Source of the DNA: Pararhizobium qamdonense
Lineage (GTDB): Bacteria; Pseudomonadota; Alphaproteobacteria; Rhizobiales; Rhizobiaceae
Direction of reading: 5' to 3'
DNA: 64,000 bases
NCBI RefSeq assembly: GCF_029277445.1
Contig: NZ_CP119566.1
Coordinates: 2,854,001-2,918,000, forward strand
The notes under the pieces were generated by a model. The model was not told where the DNA came from. It ran no database searches and saw only the letters and a program-made list of their open reading frames with translations. Below are positions 18,991 through 28,275 of this stretch, piece by piece. The stretch's first letter is position 1. The number at the start of each line of letters is the position of its first letter. Made by a program: the position numbers and the translations under genes.

Positions 18991-19578
18991 GTGGCAGGAC
19001 GTTTCCATCATCCAGGCCGCCTCGCGCCCGGGCTTGTCTGTCTCTCAGCCGGCGTGCTGCTTTCCACATTGAGCGCGAGCCATGCGGTGGCGGCCGAAAC
19101 GGTTTTCGACGAGCTGCGCTTTGGGGCAAGCGGATCGATCAATACGGGCAATTCCCGCGAATCCGGTCTTTTCCCGTCCGCCACCATCTTCTTCGATCCA
19201 CTGTCGAGCGGCACGGCCACGACATGGCAGCAAAGCATTCTGGAGCCAAGGATCTATCTCGGCGCCTCCGCCGGGACCGGCTCCGGGGTGGATCAGGTGT
19301 TTGGCGGCTTTAGCTGGACGGCCGATATCACCAGCCGCCTGTTCGTCGAGCTCGGACTTGGGGGAACCGTTCATAACGGCAAGCTCGATGGGGGCAGCGG
19401 CAAAGGGCCGGAACTGGGCTGCCGCCTGCTCTTTCGCGAACAGGTCGCAGTCGGCTATCGCGTCACCGGCAATTGGCAAATCCTGGCGACCGCCGACCAT
19501 TCGTCGCATGCCAATCTCTGCGACGGCCCGAACAATGGCCTCAGCCATGCCGGCCTCGCCATCGGCTACAAGTTCTAA
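18991..19578 (+). CDS. PagL-like acyloxyacyl hydrolase / lipid A deacylase family protein
   Basis: A 195-residue exported protein predicted as a small outer-membrane beta-barrel. The start is a GTG at 18991, since AGAGGAG lies about 8 nt before it and the signal peptide (LAPGLVCLSAGVLLSTLSASHAVAA) begins shortly after. The C-terminal segment ADHSSHANLCDGPNNG aligns with the PagL active-site motif HxSNAxL, with His170 and Ser172 as the likely catalytic pair, and the protein ends in the barrel strand AIGYKF. PagL removes an acyl chain from the 3 position of lipid A. The residue at the position of the catalytic Glu in Pseudomonas PagL appears to be Ser185, so activity is uncertain. It is divergent from pcm. 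Confidence 0.75.
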   Translation: MAGRFHHPGRLAPGLVCLSAGVLLSTLSASHAVAAETVFDELRFGASGSINTGNSRESGLFPSATIFFDPLSSGTATTWQQSILEPRIYLGASAGTGSGVDQVFGGFSWTADITSRLFVELGLGGTVHNGKLDGGSGKGPELGCRLLFREQVAVGYRVTGNWQILATADHSSHANLCDGPNNGLSHAGLAIGYKF

Positions 19579-19608
19579 GCCGACGGCGTCTTAACCTGAG
19601 CTAGCGCT

Positions 19609-20034
19609 CTAGCCGGCAGGTGCGGCTTCCAGGCCAACCAAGCCGATCTTGGTATAGCCGGCCCGCTGGATGAGGTTCATCACCGTCATCAGCTCACCGT
19701 AGTCGACAGCCTTGTCGGCGCGCAGAAGAATCCGCGTTTCCATATTGCCCTCGGTCATACCGTTCAGCTCGGCAACGAAACCGTCGCGATTGATCTCGTT
19801 GTTGCCGAGTGCCAATGACAGATCCGCCTTCAGCGTCACGAAGACCGGCTTGTCTTCGCGTTTTACCGGAGCGGCTGCCGATTGCGGCAGATCGACCTTC
19901 ATATCGACGGTGGCGAGCGGTGCTGCCACCATGAAGATGATCAGAAGAACGAGCATGACGTCGATGAAGGGCGTGACGTTGATTTCGCTGTTTTCTTCGA
20001 GATCGCCGCCACCCTCGCTGATTTTGCTGGCCAT
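19609..20034 (-). CDS. exbD: ExbD/TolR-type biopolymer transport protein
   Basis: Inner-membrane subunit of 141 residues that, with ExbB and TonB, uses the proton gradient to energise TonB-dependent outer-membrane receptors. A single N-terminal membrane helix (about residues 22-42) carries the essential aspartate, Asp25, in EINVTPFIDVMLVLLIIF. The rest is the periplasmic ExbD domain (ILLRADKAVDYGELMTVMNLIQRAGYTKIGLV). The gene directly follows exbB with a 4-nt gap. No tonB is seen here. TolR would also fit the fold, but the tolQRAB-pal neighbours are absent. Confidence 0.9.
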   Translation of the reverse strand: MASKISEGGGDLEENSEINVTPFIDVMLVLLIIFMVAAPLATVDMKVDLPQSAAAPVKREDKPVFVTLKADLSLALGNNEINRDGFVAELNGMTEGNMETRILLRADKAVDYGELMTVMNLIQRAGYTKIGLVGLEAAPAG

Positions 20035-20038
20035 GGTC

Positions 20039-21067
20039 TTATCCGATCCGCGCTATGCCGGCTTCCGAATGCACATGGCCTTCAGCCTTGCGCGGCGCCA
20101 GACGGCGTGCCTGACGGAAATCGAGATCGCGGCTGACCAGACGCTCCGTCGCAGCCGAGGCATCGGCCAGGATCAGGCGGTAACCGCTGATCGAGCGGGC
20201 GAAATAGTTGTAGATGACGACGGCCGGGATGGCCGCAACGAGGCCGATGGCGGTTGCCAGCAGCGCTTCGGCGATACCGGGCGCCACGATCGCAAGATTG
20301 GTCGTCTGCGCCTTGCTGATGCCGATGAACGAATTCATGATGCCCCAGACTGTACCGAACAGGCCGACGAACGGCGAAATCGATCCGATCGTCGCCAGAA
20401 TGCCGGTTCCGGTGGCGATGCGCTTGCCCGCCCCTGCCTCGATGCGGGAGAGCTGGGATGCGACGCGCTCCTTGACCCCTTGCGTCGAGACGATGTCGAG
20501 AATGGCTTCCGACTTCGACAATTCATCGTTTGCGGCGGCAATCATCTGCGCCGCCGGGCCTTTTTTCGCCGTCAACATCTCGCGGGCGTCGCGAAGGACA
20601 ACGGCATCCGACAGGATACGCACCGCACGCTTGGCGCTGCGCTTGGCGGCGGCAAGCTCGAAAGATTTGGCAAACAGGATCGCCCAGGTGGCAACGGATG
20701 CGAGCGCCAGAGCGGTCATTACGGCTTTGACGATAATATCGGCGGCCATGAACATGCCAAGCGGCGACAGATCGTGCGGCAGAACCGGGTTTGGCGACGT
20801 TGCCTGCGCCTCGTCCGTTGCTGTCCCGGCGGCAGGTGCCGTCTGATCATCGGCAGGCGCTGCGGGCGTTGCATCATCTGCTGGCGTAACCGGCAAAGCA
20901 CCGGCCTGCGGCGTCACATCGGCCGGCTGCTGTGCCACTGGTGCCGGCTGCTGCGTCTCAGTGACGGCAGGAGCCTGGGTTTCCTGAGCGCGGAGCGTTC
21001 CGGAATTTAAGACCGTCAGCAGCACGGCCGCCAGCATCATCCATTTCTGCATTGCAGGGTTCGGCAT
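20039..21067 (-). CDS. exbB: ExbB, tonB-system energizer with long periplasmic N-terminal extension
   Basis: A 342-residue MotA/TolQ/ExbB-family proton channel subunit. It has an N-terminal signal-like segment (MMLAAVLLTVLNSGTLRA). About 75 residues of Ala/Pro/Gln/Asp-rich low-complexity sequence follow. The conserved core comprises TM1 at about residues 106-133, the ISKAQTTNLAIVAPGIAEALLATAIGLVAAIPAV signature (written here in two joined pieces, ISKAQTTNLAIVAPG and IAEALLATAIGLVAAIPAV) and YNYFARSISGY. E. coli ExbB has about 244 residues and lacks this extension, which is common in alphaproteobacteria. AAGGA at good spacing supports the ATG at 21067. It is followed by exbD. Iron control is the usual pattern but no clear Irr or RirA box was recognised upstream. 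Confidence 0.9.
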   Translation of the reverse strand: MPNPAMQKWMMLAAVLLTVLNSGTLRAQETQAPAVTETQQPAPVAQQPADVTPQAGALPVTPADDATPAAPADDQTAPAAGTATDEAQATSPNPVLPHDLSPLGMFMAADIIVKAVMTALALASVATWAILFAKSFELAAAKRSAKRAVRILSDAVVLRDAREMLTAKKGPAAQMIAAANDELSKSEAILDIVSTQGVKERVASQLSRIEAGAGKRIATGTGILATIGSISPFVGLFGTVWGIMNSFIGISKAQTTNLAIVAPGIAEALLATAIGLVAAIPAVVIYNYFARSISGYRLILADASAATERLVSRDLDFRQARRLAPRKAEGHVHSEAGIARIG

Positions 21068-21179
21068 GACCTATCCTTACCTCGTTTTCGCCCGCCAACC
21101 CCTTGGGAGGACAAGATGGCGGGAGCACGTAAAACATCATTTGACGACGGCGCCGAACGCGCCTGCATCCATCGCGGCT

Positions 21180-21208
21180 TCATATGACATACTATGGACG
21201 AAAGACAA
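21180..21208 (-). promoter_or_regulatory. Candidate exbB promoter
   Basis: Minus-strand TTGTCT (21203-21208) and ATATGA (21180-21185) with a 17-nt spacer, about 115 nt upstream of the exbB start. The match to the sigma-70 consensus is moderate. Confidence 0.3.
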
Positions 21209-21262
21209 GTATTTGTGGAGTAGTTTAATCAAGAATAACAATCCTGTGAGATTCTCGAGCTT

Positions 21263-23794
21263 TCATTCGACCAGTTCTCCCGCATCAAACTGGCCGCTGC
21301 GCCAATCATACGTCCTGTGCTGCGCCCAGGGACGTTGCAATTGCGCTTGTGCAAACACCACTCGCATCGCCGCCCGGCCATCTGCCTTGTCCGCCGTTCC
21401 CGCACCTGTGCCATAAATCTCCACGGCTCCCGTGCGGCGGAGACTCTGGCCGCTAAACAGCAGCGCGCCCGACCGGCAGGTGCGAAAACGCAGCATGGCC
21501 GGCGTCACGACGATATCCGCCTCGTCGCAGGCAACGCCGATGAACCGCGCATCATCGACGGTGACAATCCGCCATCCCTGCGCTGCCGTTCCCGCGCACC
21601 ACTGCTTTGCGACACAGAGAAAACGGCCGGGCGCAGCATTGGCCAAAAGCGTGCGGATGACGTTTCGCGCCGCATCCCTGTCGATCGGCGGCTTGGTTGC
21701 GCGTGTTTCTGTGGGTTCTTCACCGCTTGCCGCTTCGGCTGCATCGACGATTGCCAGTTCCGGCTTCTGCTGCGGCCCTCGATGATCCTCCAGCCGCAAA
21801 GCGCGCTGCCACTGTGAAAACACGAAATCCGGTGGCTTTGTCCGGTTGCTGGAAGCCTGCGCCTGCCGGATCATCGCGACCAGACGGCCGTCTTCAGCGA
21901 TCACCATATCCGGTTGCTCCATTCCGCTCAAAGAGACCACCACAAGACCGGCTGCCACGATCATCAGGCCGGATATGGCCAGCCATGTGCGAAACAGGCA
22001 GGCGAGAGCGCCACCCGCGGCAATCAGCAGGAAGGCCTGTTGCGGAATGCGGCCCGTCGTCACCTCACCGCCCCATGACGCCACCATCTGCGCAATGGAG
22101 ATCATCCAATCCAGACCCTGCCCCATGACCAGCAAGGGATAGCGATCGAGTCCAAACGGCATCAACAGCATGGCCAGCAAGCCGAAGGGCATGACGAAGA
22201 TGCTGATGATCGGCATGGCCAGCAGATTGCCAACCAGGCCATAGGCGGCCAGCCGGTGGAAATGGCCGGCGGAGTAGATCATCGTCGACAGGCCGCCGAT
22301 CAGCGAACTGAGCAACAGGCCGGCAAAGAACCCGCCGGCGGCCTTCAAGGGACCGGTCCAGCGGTTTGCGGCACGGGTTGCTGGAAGACTTTCGCGGCCC
22401 GGCCGCTCGCGCCAAAAGGCGTAGCCCGCAACCAGCGCCACGGTCGCGGCAAAGGACATCTGGAAACCCGGCCCCGTGATGGCGGAGGGTGTGACGGCCA
22501 GGATGATTAATGCCGACAGGGCCACATTGCGCAGGCTGATCGACGGCCTGTCGAAGAAGACGGCAATCAGCATGATGGAAATCATGATCCAGGAGCGCAC
22601 CGCCGAAACCGCACCGCCCGAGATGAGGATATAGGCAAACACCATGATCAGCGCCCCGCCAGCGGCGAGTTTCTTGATCGCAAACCGGTGCGCCAGCCCC
22701 GGAACGAGGCTGAGCAGCGTGCGCGCGCCGATCAAGAAGGTTCCGGCGGCCAGCACCATGTTCAAGCCGGAGATCGCCAGCACATGTGCAAGTCCCGCCT
22801 CGCGCAGCGCCTCGATCGTCGGCCGCCCGATGGCGCGTTCTTCGGCTGTGACAAGTGCGGCAGCGATCGCGCCGGCGTCGCCGCCGATCGTGCCGCGAAT
22901 GCGTGCGCCAACTGCTTCGCGCCATCGGGCAATCGTTTCCCCAATACCGGCACGCCAGGTGGCAATCCCGCTTATGCCGGTGCCTTCGCTGCCCGGTACA
23001 GAGCGCGGTTTCCCATAGAAATATCCGACGGCGCCAATACCCCGGAAATAGCTGTCAAAGGCGAAATCGTTGAGACCTGGAAGTGCCGCACCTGAAGGCG
23101 GCGACAAACGCGCCCTGCCCTCGATACCGCCGCCAATGTTGACCGGTGTTTCCCGGCTGCGGGACAAGAGCGTGATCCTTAAGGGCGGACGTCCCAATTG
23201 CGGGTCCGACGTCTTCGCAAGTGCCACTGTATATCGCCAATAGCCGCGATCAGTGGTTTCGCGCGCAGTCACCGTTCCGCGCACCCATGTCGTCACCGGC
23301 GTGTCGAGCACCACGGTCCCCAGCCGCGCCGTCTCCCATGCGGCAAGCGCCATGCCCGTGGTCACCAAGGCGGCAATCAGGATGCCCGTGCGCCAAAAGC
23401 CCGGGCGGTGCCGGAGTGCGAAAAATGCCATGCCGAAAACGCACATCAGCAGTGCAAGTTTAAGAGGGCCCGGCGTCTGCGGCAGCCAAAACCACACAAG
23501 TGCGCCTGAACCGACAAAGACGGGAACGAACAGAAAGGCATGTCCAAAGGCCAGTTCTTCAGCGACCGCACGTTTAAATTGCACATGCCGGTATAGAGGT
23601 CGAATGCCTCCCTTTGCCGCGATCAGATGGGCAAGAGACCCATGCCACGCCCGGTTCTGCGGCTGTTGCGGGATGACATCAGCACGCTGCGAACTGCGCG
23701 TGCGGGCATGGGTGAGCATGCTGTCAAACGGCGCGCGTGGCGCCAGATCCTGCTCCTGCCCCTGCGCCATGGATGCTGCTCCAGCCGCCGCCAT
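21263..23794 (-). CDS. comEC: ComEC/Rec2 family DNA-uptake channel-like protein
   Basis: An 843-residue polytopic membrane protein of the ComEC/Rec2 family, which in naturally competent bacteria carries single-stranded DNA across the inner membrane. An N-terminal membrane pair and soluble DUF4131-type domain (about residues 75-270, with LRITLLSRSRETPVNIGGG) precede the competence domain, whose signature REAGLAHVLAISGLNMVLAAG is clear. Many membrane helices follow to about residue 620. The C-terminal about 220 residues contain no HxHxDH motif, so the metallo-beta-lactamase nuclease domain of longer ComEC proteins is absent or unrecognisable. The start is uncertain; residue 1 or 9 are both possible. 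It is divergent from gltA. Confidence 0.85.
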   Translation of the reverse strand: MAAAGAASMAQGQEQDLAPRAPFDSMLTHARTRSSQRADVIPQQPQNRAWHGSLAHLIAAKGGIRPLYRHVQFKRAVAEELAFGHAFLFVPVFVGSGALVWFWLPQTPGPLKLALLMCVFGMAFFALRHRPGFWRTGILIAALVTTGMALAAWETARLGTVVLDTPVTTWVRGTVTARETTDRGYWRYTVALAKTSDPQLGRPPLRITLLSRSRETPVNIGGGIEGRARLSPPSGAALPGLNDFAFDSYFRGIGAVGYFYGKPRSVPGSEGTGISGIATWRAGIGETIARWREAVGARIRGTIGGDAGAIAAALVTAEERAIGRPTIEALREAGLAHVLAISGLNMVLAAGTFLIGARTLLSLVPGLAHRFAIKKLAAGGALIMVFAYILISGGAVSAVRSWIMISIMLIAVFFDRPSISLRNVALSALIILAVTPSAITGPGFQMSFAATVALVAGYAFWRERPGRESLPATRAANRWTGPLKAAGGFFAGLLLSSLIGGLSTMIYSAGHFHRLAAYGLVGNLLAMPIISIFVMPFGLLAMLLMPFGLDRYPLLVMGQGLDWMISIAQMVASWGGEVTTGRIPQQAFLLIAAGGALACLFRTWLAISGLMIVAAGLVVVSLSGMEQPDMVIAEDGRLVAMIRQAQASSNRTKPPDFVFSQWQRALRLEDHRGPQQKPELAIVDAAEAASGEEPTETRATKPPIDRDAARNVIRTLLANAAPGRFLCVAKQWCAGTAAQGWRIVTVDDARFIGVACDEADIVVTPAMLRFRTCRSGALLFSGQSLRRTGAVEIYGTGAGTADKADGRAAMRVVFAQAQLQRPWAQHRTYDWRSGQFDAGELVE

Positions 23795-23990
23795 CTCGCC
23801 ACATTGTGCAACCGTAAAAAATGAAATGCAACCTTGAATATTATTGCATAAAAAACTTGCAGAAGTTTCCGGGGTGATGGAACCGGGTCTTTGGCCGAAC
23901 GATTATGTCATTGGACATATGGCCCGAACGTGCAATTATTGCGTCGCCATATGCCTATTTTTGCATCGCACAATTTGCCTTTCGTTGAAC

Positions 23991-24019
23991 TTGGCAGCCG
24001 TGAGTAAATCGGATAGCAC
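23991..24019 (+). promoter_or_regulatory. Candidate gltA promoter
   Basis: TTGGCA (23991-23996) and TAGCAC (24014-24019) with a 17-nt spacer, about 65 nt upstream of the gltA start codon. Only a moderate consensus match. Confidence 0.35.
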
Positions 24020-24082
24020 ATGGTCGGCGTTAATATCTGCGGCATAATTGTGTGCCAATTTGCTGCAAACGGAGGATCCCCC

Positions 24083-25372
24083 ATGACAGGAAAAAGCGCA
24101 GTCGTAACCGTGGACGACAAGACGGTGGAATTGCCGGTACGATCGGGGTCGATCGGTCCGGATGTGGTCGATATCGGCACGCTCTACAAGCAGACCGGCC
24201 AGTTCACCTACGATCCCGGCTTCACATCGACCGCATCATGCGAATCCAAGATCACCTATATCGATGGCGACCAGGGCATCCTCCTGCATCGCGGTTATCC
24301 GATCGAACAGCTCGCTGAACACGGCGATTTCCTCGAAGTCTGCTACCTGCTGCTTTACGGCGAACTGCCGACGGCAGCCCAGAAGAAGGACTTCGACTAC
24401 CGCGTCACGCACCACACCATGGTGCACGAGCAGATGTCGCGCTTCTTCACCGGCTTCCGCCGCGATGCGCATCCGATGGCCGTTATGTGCGGCTGTGTCG
24501 GCGCACTGTCCGCTTTCTATCATGACTCGACCGACATCACCGATCCGCACCAGCGCATGGTTGCAAGCCTGCGCATGATCGCCAAGATGCCGACGCTCGC
24601 CGCCATGGCCTACAAGTACCATATCGGCCAGCCCTTCGTTTATCCGAAGAACGATCTGGACTATGCGTCGAACTTCCTGCGCATGTGCTTTGCCGTCCCT
24701 TGTGAGGAATATACGGTCAATCCGGTGCTGTCGCGCGCCATGGACCGCATCTTCATCCTGCATGCCGACCACGAGCAGAACGCCTCGACATCGACCGTTC
24801 GCCTTGCCGGCTCGTCGGGTGCCAACCCGTTTGCCTGTATCGCTGCCGGCATTGCCTGCCTCTGGGGTCCGGCGCATGGCGGCGCCAACGAAGCCGCGCT
24901 GAACATGCTGGCTGAAATCGGCTCGGTCGATCGCATTCCGGAATTCGTTGCCCGTGCTAAGGACAAGAACGATCCGTTCCGCCTGATGGGTTTTGGCCAC
25001 CGCGTCTACAAGAATTACGACCCGCGCGCCAAGATCATGCAGAAGACCACCCATGAAGTGCTGGCGGAACTCGGCCACAAGGACGATCCGCTGCTTGAAG
25101 TGGCCATGGAGCTCGAGCGTATCGCGCTGACCGACAGCTACTTCATCGAGAAGAAGCTCTATCCGAACATCGACTTCTACTCCGGCATCACGCTGAAGGC
25201 TCTCGGATTCCCCACCACCATGTTCACGGTGCTGTTCGCACTCGCCCGCACGGTCGGCTGGATTGCCCAGTGGAACGAGATGATCGAAGATCCGGAACAG
25301 CGCATCGGCCGTCCGCGCCAGCTCTATATCGGCGAGCCGGAACGCGATTACGTCCCGGTTTCCAAGCGCTAA
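24083..25372 (+). CDS. gltA: Citrate synthase (type II)
   Basis: Condenses acetyl-CoA and oxaloacetate to citrate at the entry of the TCA cycle. The 429-residue protein has the length and features of the hexameric, NADH-regulated Gram-negative type. Catalytic residues are visible: His265 in [10 protein letters not shown], His306 in [16 protein letters not shown], and Asp364 in NIDFYSGI. The [10 protein letters not shown] segment (His227-His230) binds substrate. GGAGGA eight nucleotides upstream fixes the ATG at 24083. The N-terminal beta domain ([21 protein letters not shown]) is complete. It is convergent with lpxB and shares a terminator with it. Confidence 0.97.
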   Translation: MTGKSAVVTVDDKTVELPVRSGSIGPDVVDIGTLYKQTGQFTYDPGFTSTASCESKITYIDGDQGILLHRGYPIEQLAEHGDFLEVCYLLLYGELPTAAQKKDFDYRVTHHTMVHEQMSRFFTGFRRDAHPMAVMCGCVGALSAFYHDSTDITDPHQRMVASLRMIAKMPTLAAMAYKYHIGQPFVYPKNDLDYASNFLRMCFAVPCEEYTVNPVLSRAMDRIFILHADHEQNASTSTVRLAGSSGANPFACIAAGIACLWGPAHGGANEAALNMLAEIGSVDRIPEFVARAKDKNDPFRLMGFGHRVYKNYDPRAKIMQKTTHEVLAELGHKDDPLLEVAMELERIALTDSYFIEKKLYPNIDFYSGITLKALGFPTTMFTVLFALARTVGWIAQWNEMIEDPEQRIGRPRQLYIGEPERDYVPVSKR

Positions 25373-25390
25373 GCTAAGGAAATACCAAAG

Positions 25391-25422
25391 AAAAAGCCCG
25401 GTCAGCGATGGCCGGGCTTTTT
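25391..25422. terminator. Bidirectional terminator between gltA and lpxB
   Basis: Perfect 11-bp stem AAAAAGCCCGG (25391-25401) and CCGGGCTTTTT (25412-25422) with a U-tract on both strands. The right arm and loop are also the last codons of lpxB, whose stop codon is at 25402-25404. Confidence 0.85.
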
Positions 25423-26577
25423 CGTGGTGTAGACATCGAGAACGATGCGGGCGGCGATCTCACCCGGTGGCTGTTGCGTCGCCATGCGTTGCCAGACGGT
25501 TCTGTAACCCGCAAGCATGGCGCCGCGCTCCGGCGTATCGCCGGACAGACGCTCCATCCAGCGCGACAGTGCACCGGCGCGAATGGCCTCGTTCAGATAT
25601 TCCGGCACGATCGGATAATCCGCCACCAGATTGGGAATGGCTGCCGTCCAGATTTTGATGCGTTTGTGCATCAGGCGAATGAGCCAGTCGGCCTTGTAGG
25701 ACGACACGACCGGAATACCGGCGAGCGCAAGCTCCAGGATCACCGTGCCGGATGCGGCAACCGCTGCATCGGCTTGTGAAAACGCCGCCCATTTGGCCGC
25801 AGCTCCGACGGAGATTTCCGGCTTGACGGACCAGGACGCCGTTACCTGCCGCACCAGCGCTTCCTGCCGTGGCACCGTTGGCAGCAGGAACCGCATATCC
25901 GGATGCCGGCTGCGCAGTTCCTGTGCGGTCTCTCCGAATTCCGGCAGGAGCCGGCTGATTTCGCTGCCGCGCGACCCTGGCAGCAGCAGGCAGGTCGCCG
26001 CCTCCGGATCGACGCGTTTGTTGATCTGGCGCGCCCGCACCGCCAGCACATTGGCGTCGCTTGCCAGCCGGTGCCCGACATAGGTGGTCGGTGGCCCGCC
26101 GAGGCGCTGCATGACCTCGGGCTCAAACGGGAGCACCGCCAGAACATGATCGACATAAGGCCGCATGTTGACGGCGCGTTCCGGCTTCCACGCCCAGACA
26201 CTCGGGCAGACATAATTAACGACGGGCAGATCCGGCAACGCTTTGCGCACGAGGCGTGCAACGCGGTGAGTGAAATCCGGGCTGTCGATGATGACGAGGA
26301 TATTGGGTCTGGCGGCAATGATCGCCCTGGCGGTCTGGCGGATGCGCCAGATCAGCTTCGGCAGGCGGGCGAGAACCTGAGCGATACCCATGATCGACAG
26401 CTCGGAATAGTCAAACAGCGACGTCAGGCCCTCGGCCTCCAGTCCCTCGCCGCCGACGCCAACCAGTGAAAGCTTACCCTTAACCAGCGGGCGCAACGCC
26501 TTGACGAGATCAGCACCCAGCAGGTCGCCCGACACTTCGCCGGCGATCACGGCAAGCTTCAGATCCTGCGCACTCAT
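25402..26577 (-). CDS. lpxB: Lipid-A-disaccharide synthase
   Basis: Glycosyltransferase (family 19) that joins 2,3-diacylglucosamine 1-phosphate to UDP-2,3-diacylglucosamine to make the lipid A disaccharide at the inner-membrane surface. The 391-residue protein has the N-terminal VIAGEVSGDLLGADLVKAL signature, the PNILVIIDSPDFTHRVAR and VWAWKPERA segments, LLPGSRGSEI, and the VSSYKADWLIRLM nucleotide-sugar region. The start overlaps the lpxI stop as ATGA, indicating translational coupling. It is the last gene of the lpxD-fabZ-lpxA-lpxI-lpxB run and ends inside a terminator hairpin shared with gltA. Confidence 0.96.
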   Translation of the reverse strand: MSAQDLKLAVIAGEVSGDLLGADLVKALRPLVKGKLSLVGVGGEGLEAEGLTSLFDYSELSIMGIAQVLARLPKLIWRIRQTARAIIAARPNILVIIDSPDFTHRVARLVRKALPDLPVVNYVCPSVWAWKPERAVNMRPYVDHVLAVLPFEPEVMQRLGGPPTTYVGHRLASDANVLAVRARQINKRVDPEAATCLLLPGSRGSEISRLLPEFGETAQELRSRHPDMRFLLPTVPRQEALVRQVTASWSVKPEISVGAAAKWAAFSQADAAVAASGTVILELALAGIPVVSSYKADWLIRLMHKRIKIWTAAIPNLVADYPIVPEYLNEAIRAGALSRWMERLSGDTPERGAMLAGYRTVWQRMATQQPPGEIAARIVLDVYTTKKPGHR

Positions 26578-27455
26578 TGTCCACCTCGCAAAAGCGCGCG
26601 GTCTACGCCGGTGACGAACAGGCCGGCCTCGTTGGCAAGCGCGATCATCTCCTCCCGGTCCAGGACCAGGGCCCGGCCGGATTCAACGGCGATACCGGCC
26701 AGCCCCGCCGCCTGCGCACCCTTGATCGTTGATGGACCGATCGAGGGAAGATCGGCGCGCAGGTCCTGTTGCGGCTTGCAGAGCTTGACCAGCACGCCGC
26801 GGCGGCGGCTGGAGATGCGTCCATCGGCTTTCAGGCGCGCTACCCGCTCCAGCATTGCATCGGTTCCCTCGGGGCCCTCCAGCGCCACGACGCGGCCGCC
26901 AACGGCAACGGCACCCTGCCCGACATCGAGATGACCAAGGGCGATGGCAGCCGCTTCGGCAGCCTCGATATCCACCTGGTCTTCCGAACCCGGCGCGCGC
27001 GCGCCAAGCGTACCGATCTCGGCCAGCAGTTCAGGCACGATATCCTGTACGCCGATGACGCGTGCGCCGTTGGTCTCGATCAGTTCGATCGCCATTTTCA
27101 AAACGGCATCGTCGCCACCGGACAACAAGGTGCGCAGAACGCTCGGTATCTTCACCAGGCTTTTCAATGTCGGCTTGATATCGCGCCAGTCCGGCCGGCG
27201 GCGCACCGCGCCCGACATGACTACCCGGCCAATGCCGGCATCGCGGAAGACGCCGCTGATCGCCTTGAAATTGCCGATGCCCAGCGTCGTGTGATCGAAG
27301 GACGACCAGTCCCGCTCAGACTCGTTGGCAAGCGCGATAATGAAGGGATTTTCGCCGTGCGTCCGCGCAGCCTCGGCGACATGCAATGGCAGCAGGCCGC
27401 CACCGGCGATGATGGCCAGCCGGTCTTTGATGTCGGGCCGGCTGTCCAAGCTCAT
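26574..27455 (-). CDS. lpxI: UDP-2,3-diacylglucosamine diphosphatase LpxI
   Basis: Hydrolyses UDP-2,3-diacylglucosamine to lipid X in lipid A synthesis. Alphaproteobacteria use LpxI in place of the unrelated LpxH. The 293-residue protein shows the DUF1009 family pattern: RLAIIAGGGLLPLHVAEAAR at the N-terminus, GVQDIVPELLAEIGTLG in the middle, and DLPSIGPSTIKGAQAAGLAGI and LFVTGVDR towards the end. The start at 27455 (MSLDSRPDIKD) is taken because it lies 5 nt after the lpxA stop; an earlier in-frame ATG would overlap lpxA heavily. The position between lpxA and lpxB supports the function. Confidence 0.93.
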   Translation of the reverse strand: MSLDSRPDIKDRLAIIAGGGLLPLHVAEAARTHGENPFIIALANESERDWSSFDHTTLGIGNFKAISGVFRDAGIGRVVMSGAVRRRPDWRDIKPTLKSLVKIPSVLRTLLSGGDDAVLKMAIELIETNGARVIGVQDIVPELLAEIGTLGARAPGSEDQVDIEAAEAAAIALGHLDVGQGAVAVGGRVVALEGPEGTDAMLERVARLKADGRISSRRRGVLVKLCKPQQDLRADLPSIGPSTIKGAQAAGLAGIAVESGRALVLDREEMIALANEAGLFVTGVDRALLRGGQ

Positions 27456-27460
27456 CTGCC

Positions 27461-28273
27461 TCAGCCTTTGCTGCCTCGCGTCGGCGACGACAGCGCGCGA
27501 TCGCTTTCGGCCGCGATGAAATCGAGAATTTCGAGCGCCGGCGGGCATTCCAGATAATCGCCACGGATGGATGCTGCATTGGCGCGGATCGATTCCGGAC
27601 CTTCGAAAATCTGCTTGTAGGCGCGGCGAACGGCGTGGATAACCGGTTTCTCGATGCCGGAACGGCTCATGCCGACCACGTTCAGCCCGCCCAGCAGCCC
27701 CGGATTGCCGTTGAGCATGCCATAGGGAATAAGATCGTAGGAGACTGCCGAGAGCCCGCCGACAAAGGCATGGCGGCCGATACGGGTAAACTGGTGAACA
27801 GCCGAGCCGCCACCGAGAATGGCGCGGTCTCCAACCGTCACATGGCCTGCAAGCATGACATTGTTGGAGAGGATGATATTGTTGCCGAGGCGGCAGTCAT
27901 GCGCCACATGCGCATAGGCAAGGAACAGATTGTTGTCGCCGACAATGGTGGCGCCGCCATGTTCGACAGTGCCGGTATTCATCGTCACGCCTTCGCGGAT
28001 GGTGCAGTTTTCACCGATCAGCAGCGTCGTATCGACGGCGCTGTGATGAACGCTCTGCGAATCGCCACCAATCACCGCTGAGGGGAAAATCTTCGAGCCT
28101 TTGCCGACCGTCGTGCGGCCAAGCACCACGACATGGCTGATCAGTTCGACATTGGCTGCGAGCGTCACCTTCGGCCCAACATGACAGAACGGCCCGACAA
28201 CGACGTTGTCACCGATCACCGCTCCGTCTTCGACAACCGAGAGCGGATGGATCTTCGCGGTAGAGGCAATCAT
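27461..28273 (-). CDS. lpxA: Acyl-ACP--UDP-N-acetylglucosamine O-acyltransferase
   Basis: First enzyme of lipid A synthesis, transferring a 3-hydroxyacyl chain to the 3-OH of UDP-GlcNAc. The 270-residue protein is a left-handed beta-helix built from hexapeptide repeats ([20 protein letters not shown] onwards). The catalytic base is His125 in [14 protein letters not shown], the same number as in E. coli. A helical C-terminal domain follows ([15 protein letters not shown]). It starts 2 nt after the fabZ stop and is followed at once by lpxI. Only the chain-length selecting residues, not readable here, remain open. Confidence 0.97.
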   Translation of the reverse strand: MIASTAKIHPLSVVEDGAVIGDNVVVGPFCHVGPKVTLAANVELISHVVVLGRTTVGKGSKIFPSAVIGGDSQSVHHSAVDTTLLIGENCTIREGVTMNTGTVEHGGATIVGDNNLFLAYAHVAHDCRLGNNIILSNNVMLAGHVTVGDRAILGGGSAVHQFTRIGRHAFVGGLSAVSYDLIPYGMLNGNPGLLGGLNVVGMSRSGIEKPVIHAVRRAYKQIFEGPESIRANAASIRGDYLECPPALEILDFIAAESDRALSSPTRGSKG

Positions 28274-28275
28274 GT

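Noticed and set aside
20039..21262. The exbB upstream region considered to hold an Irr or RirA iron box
   Set aside because: No convincing iron-responsive palindrome was seen; only a moderate sigma-70-like promoter match remains.
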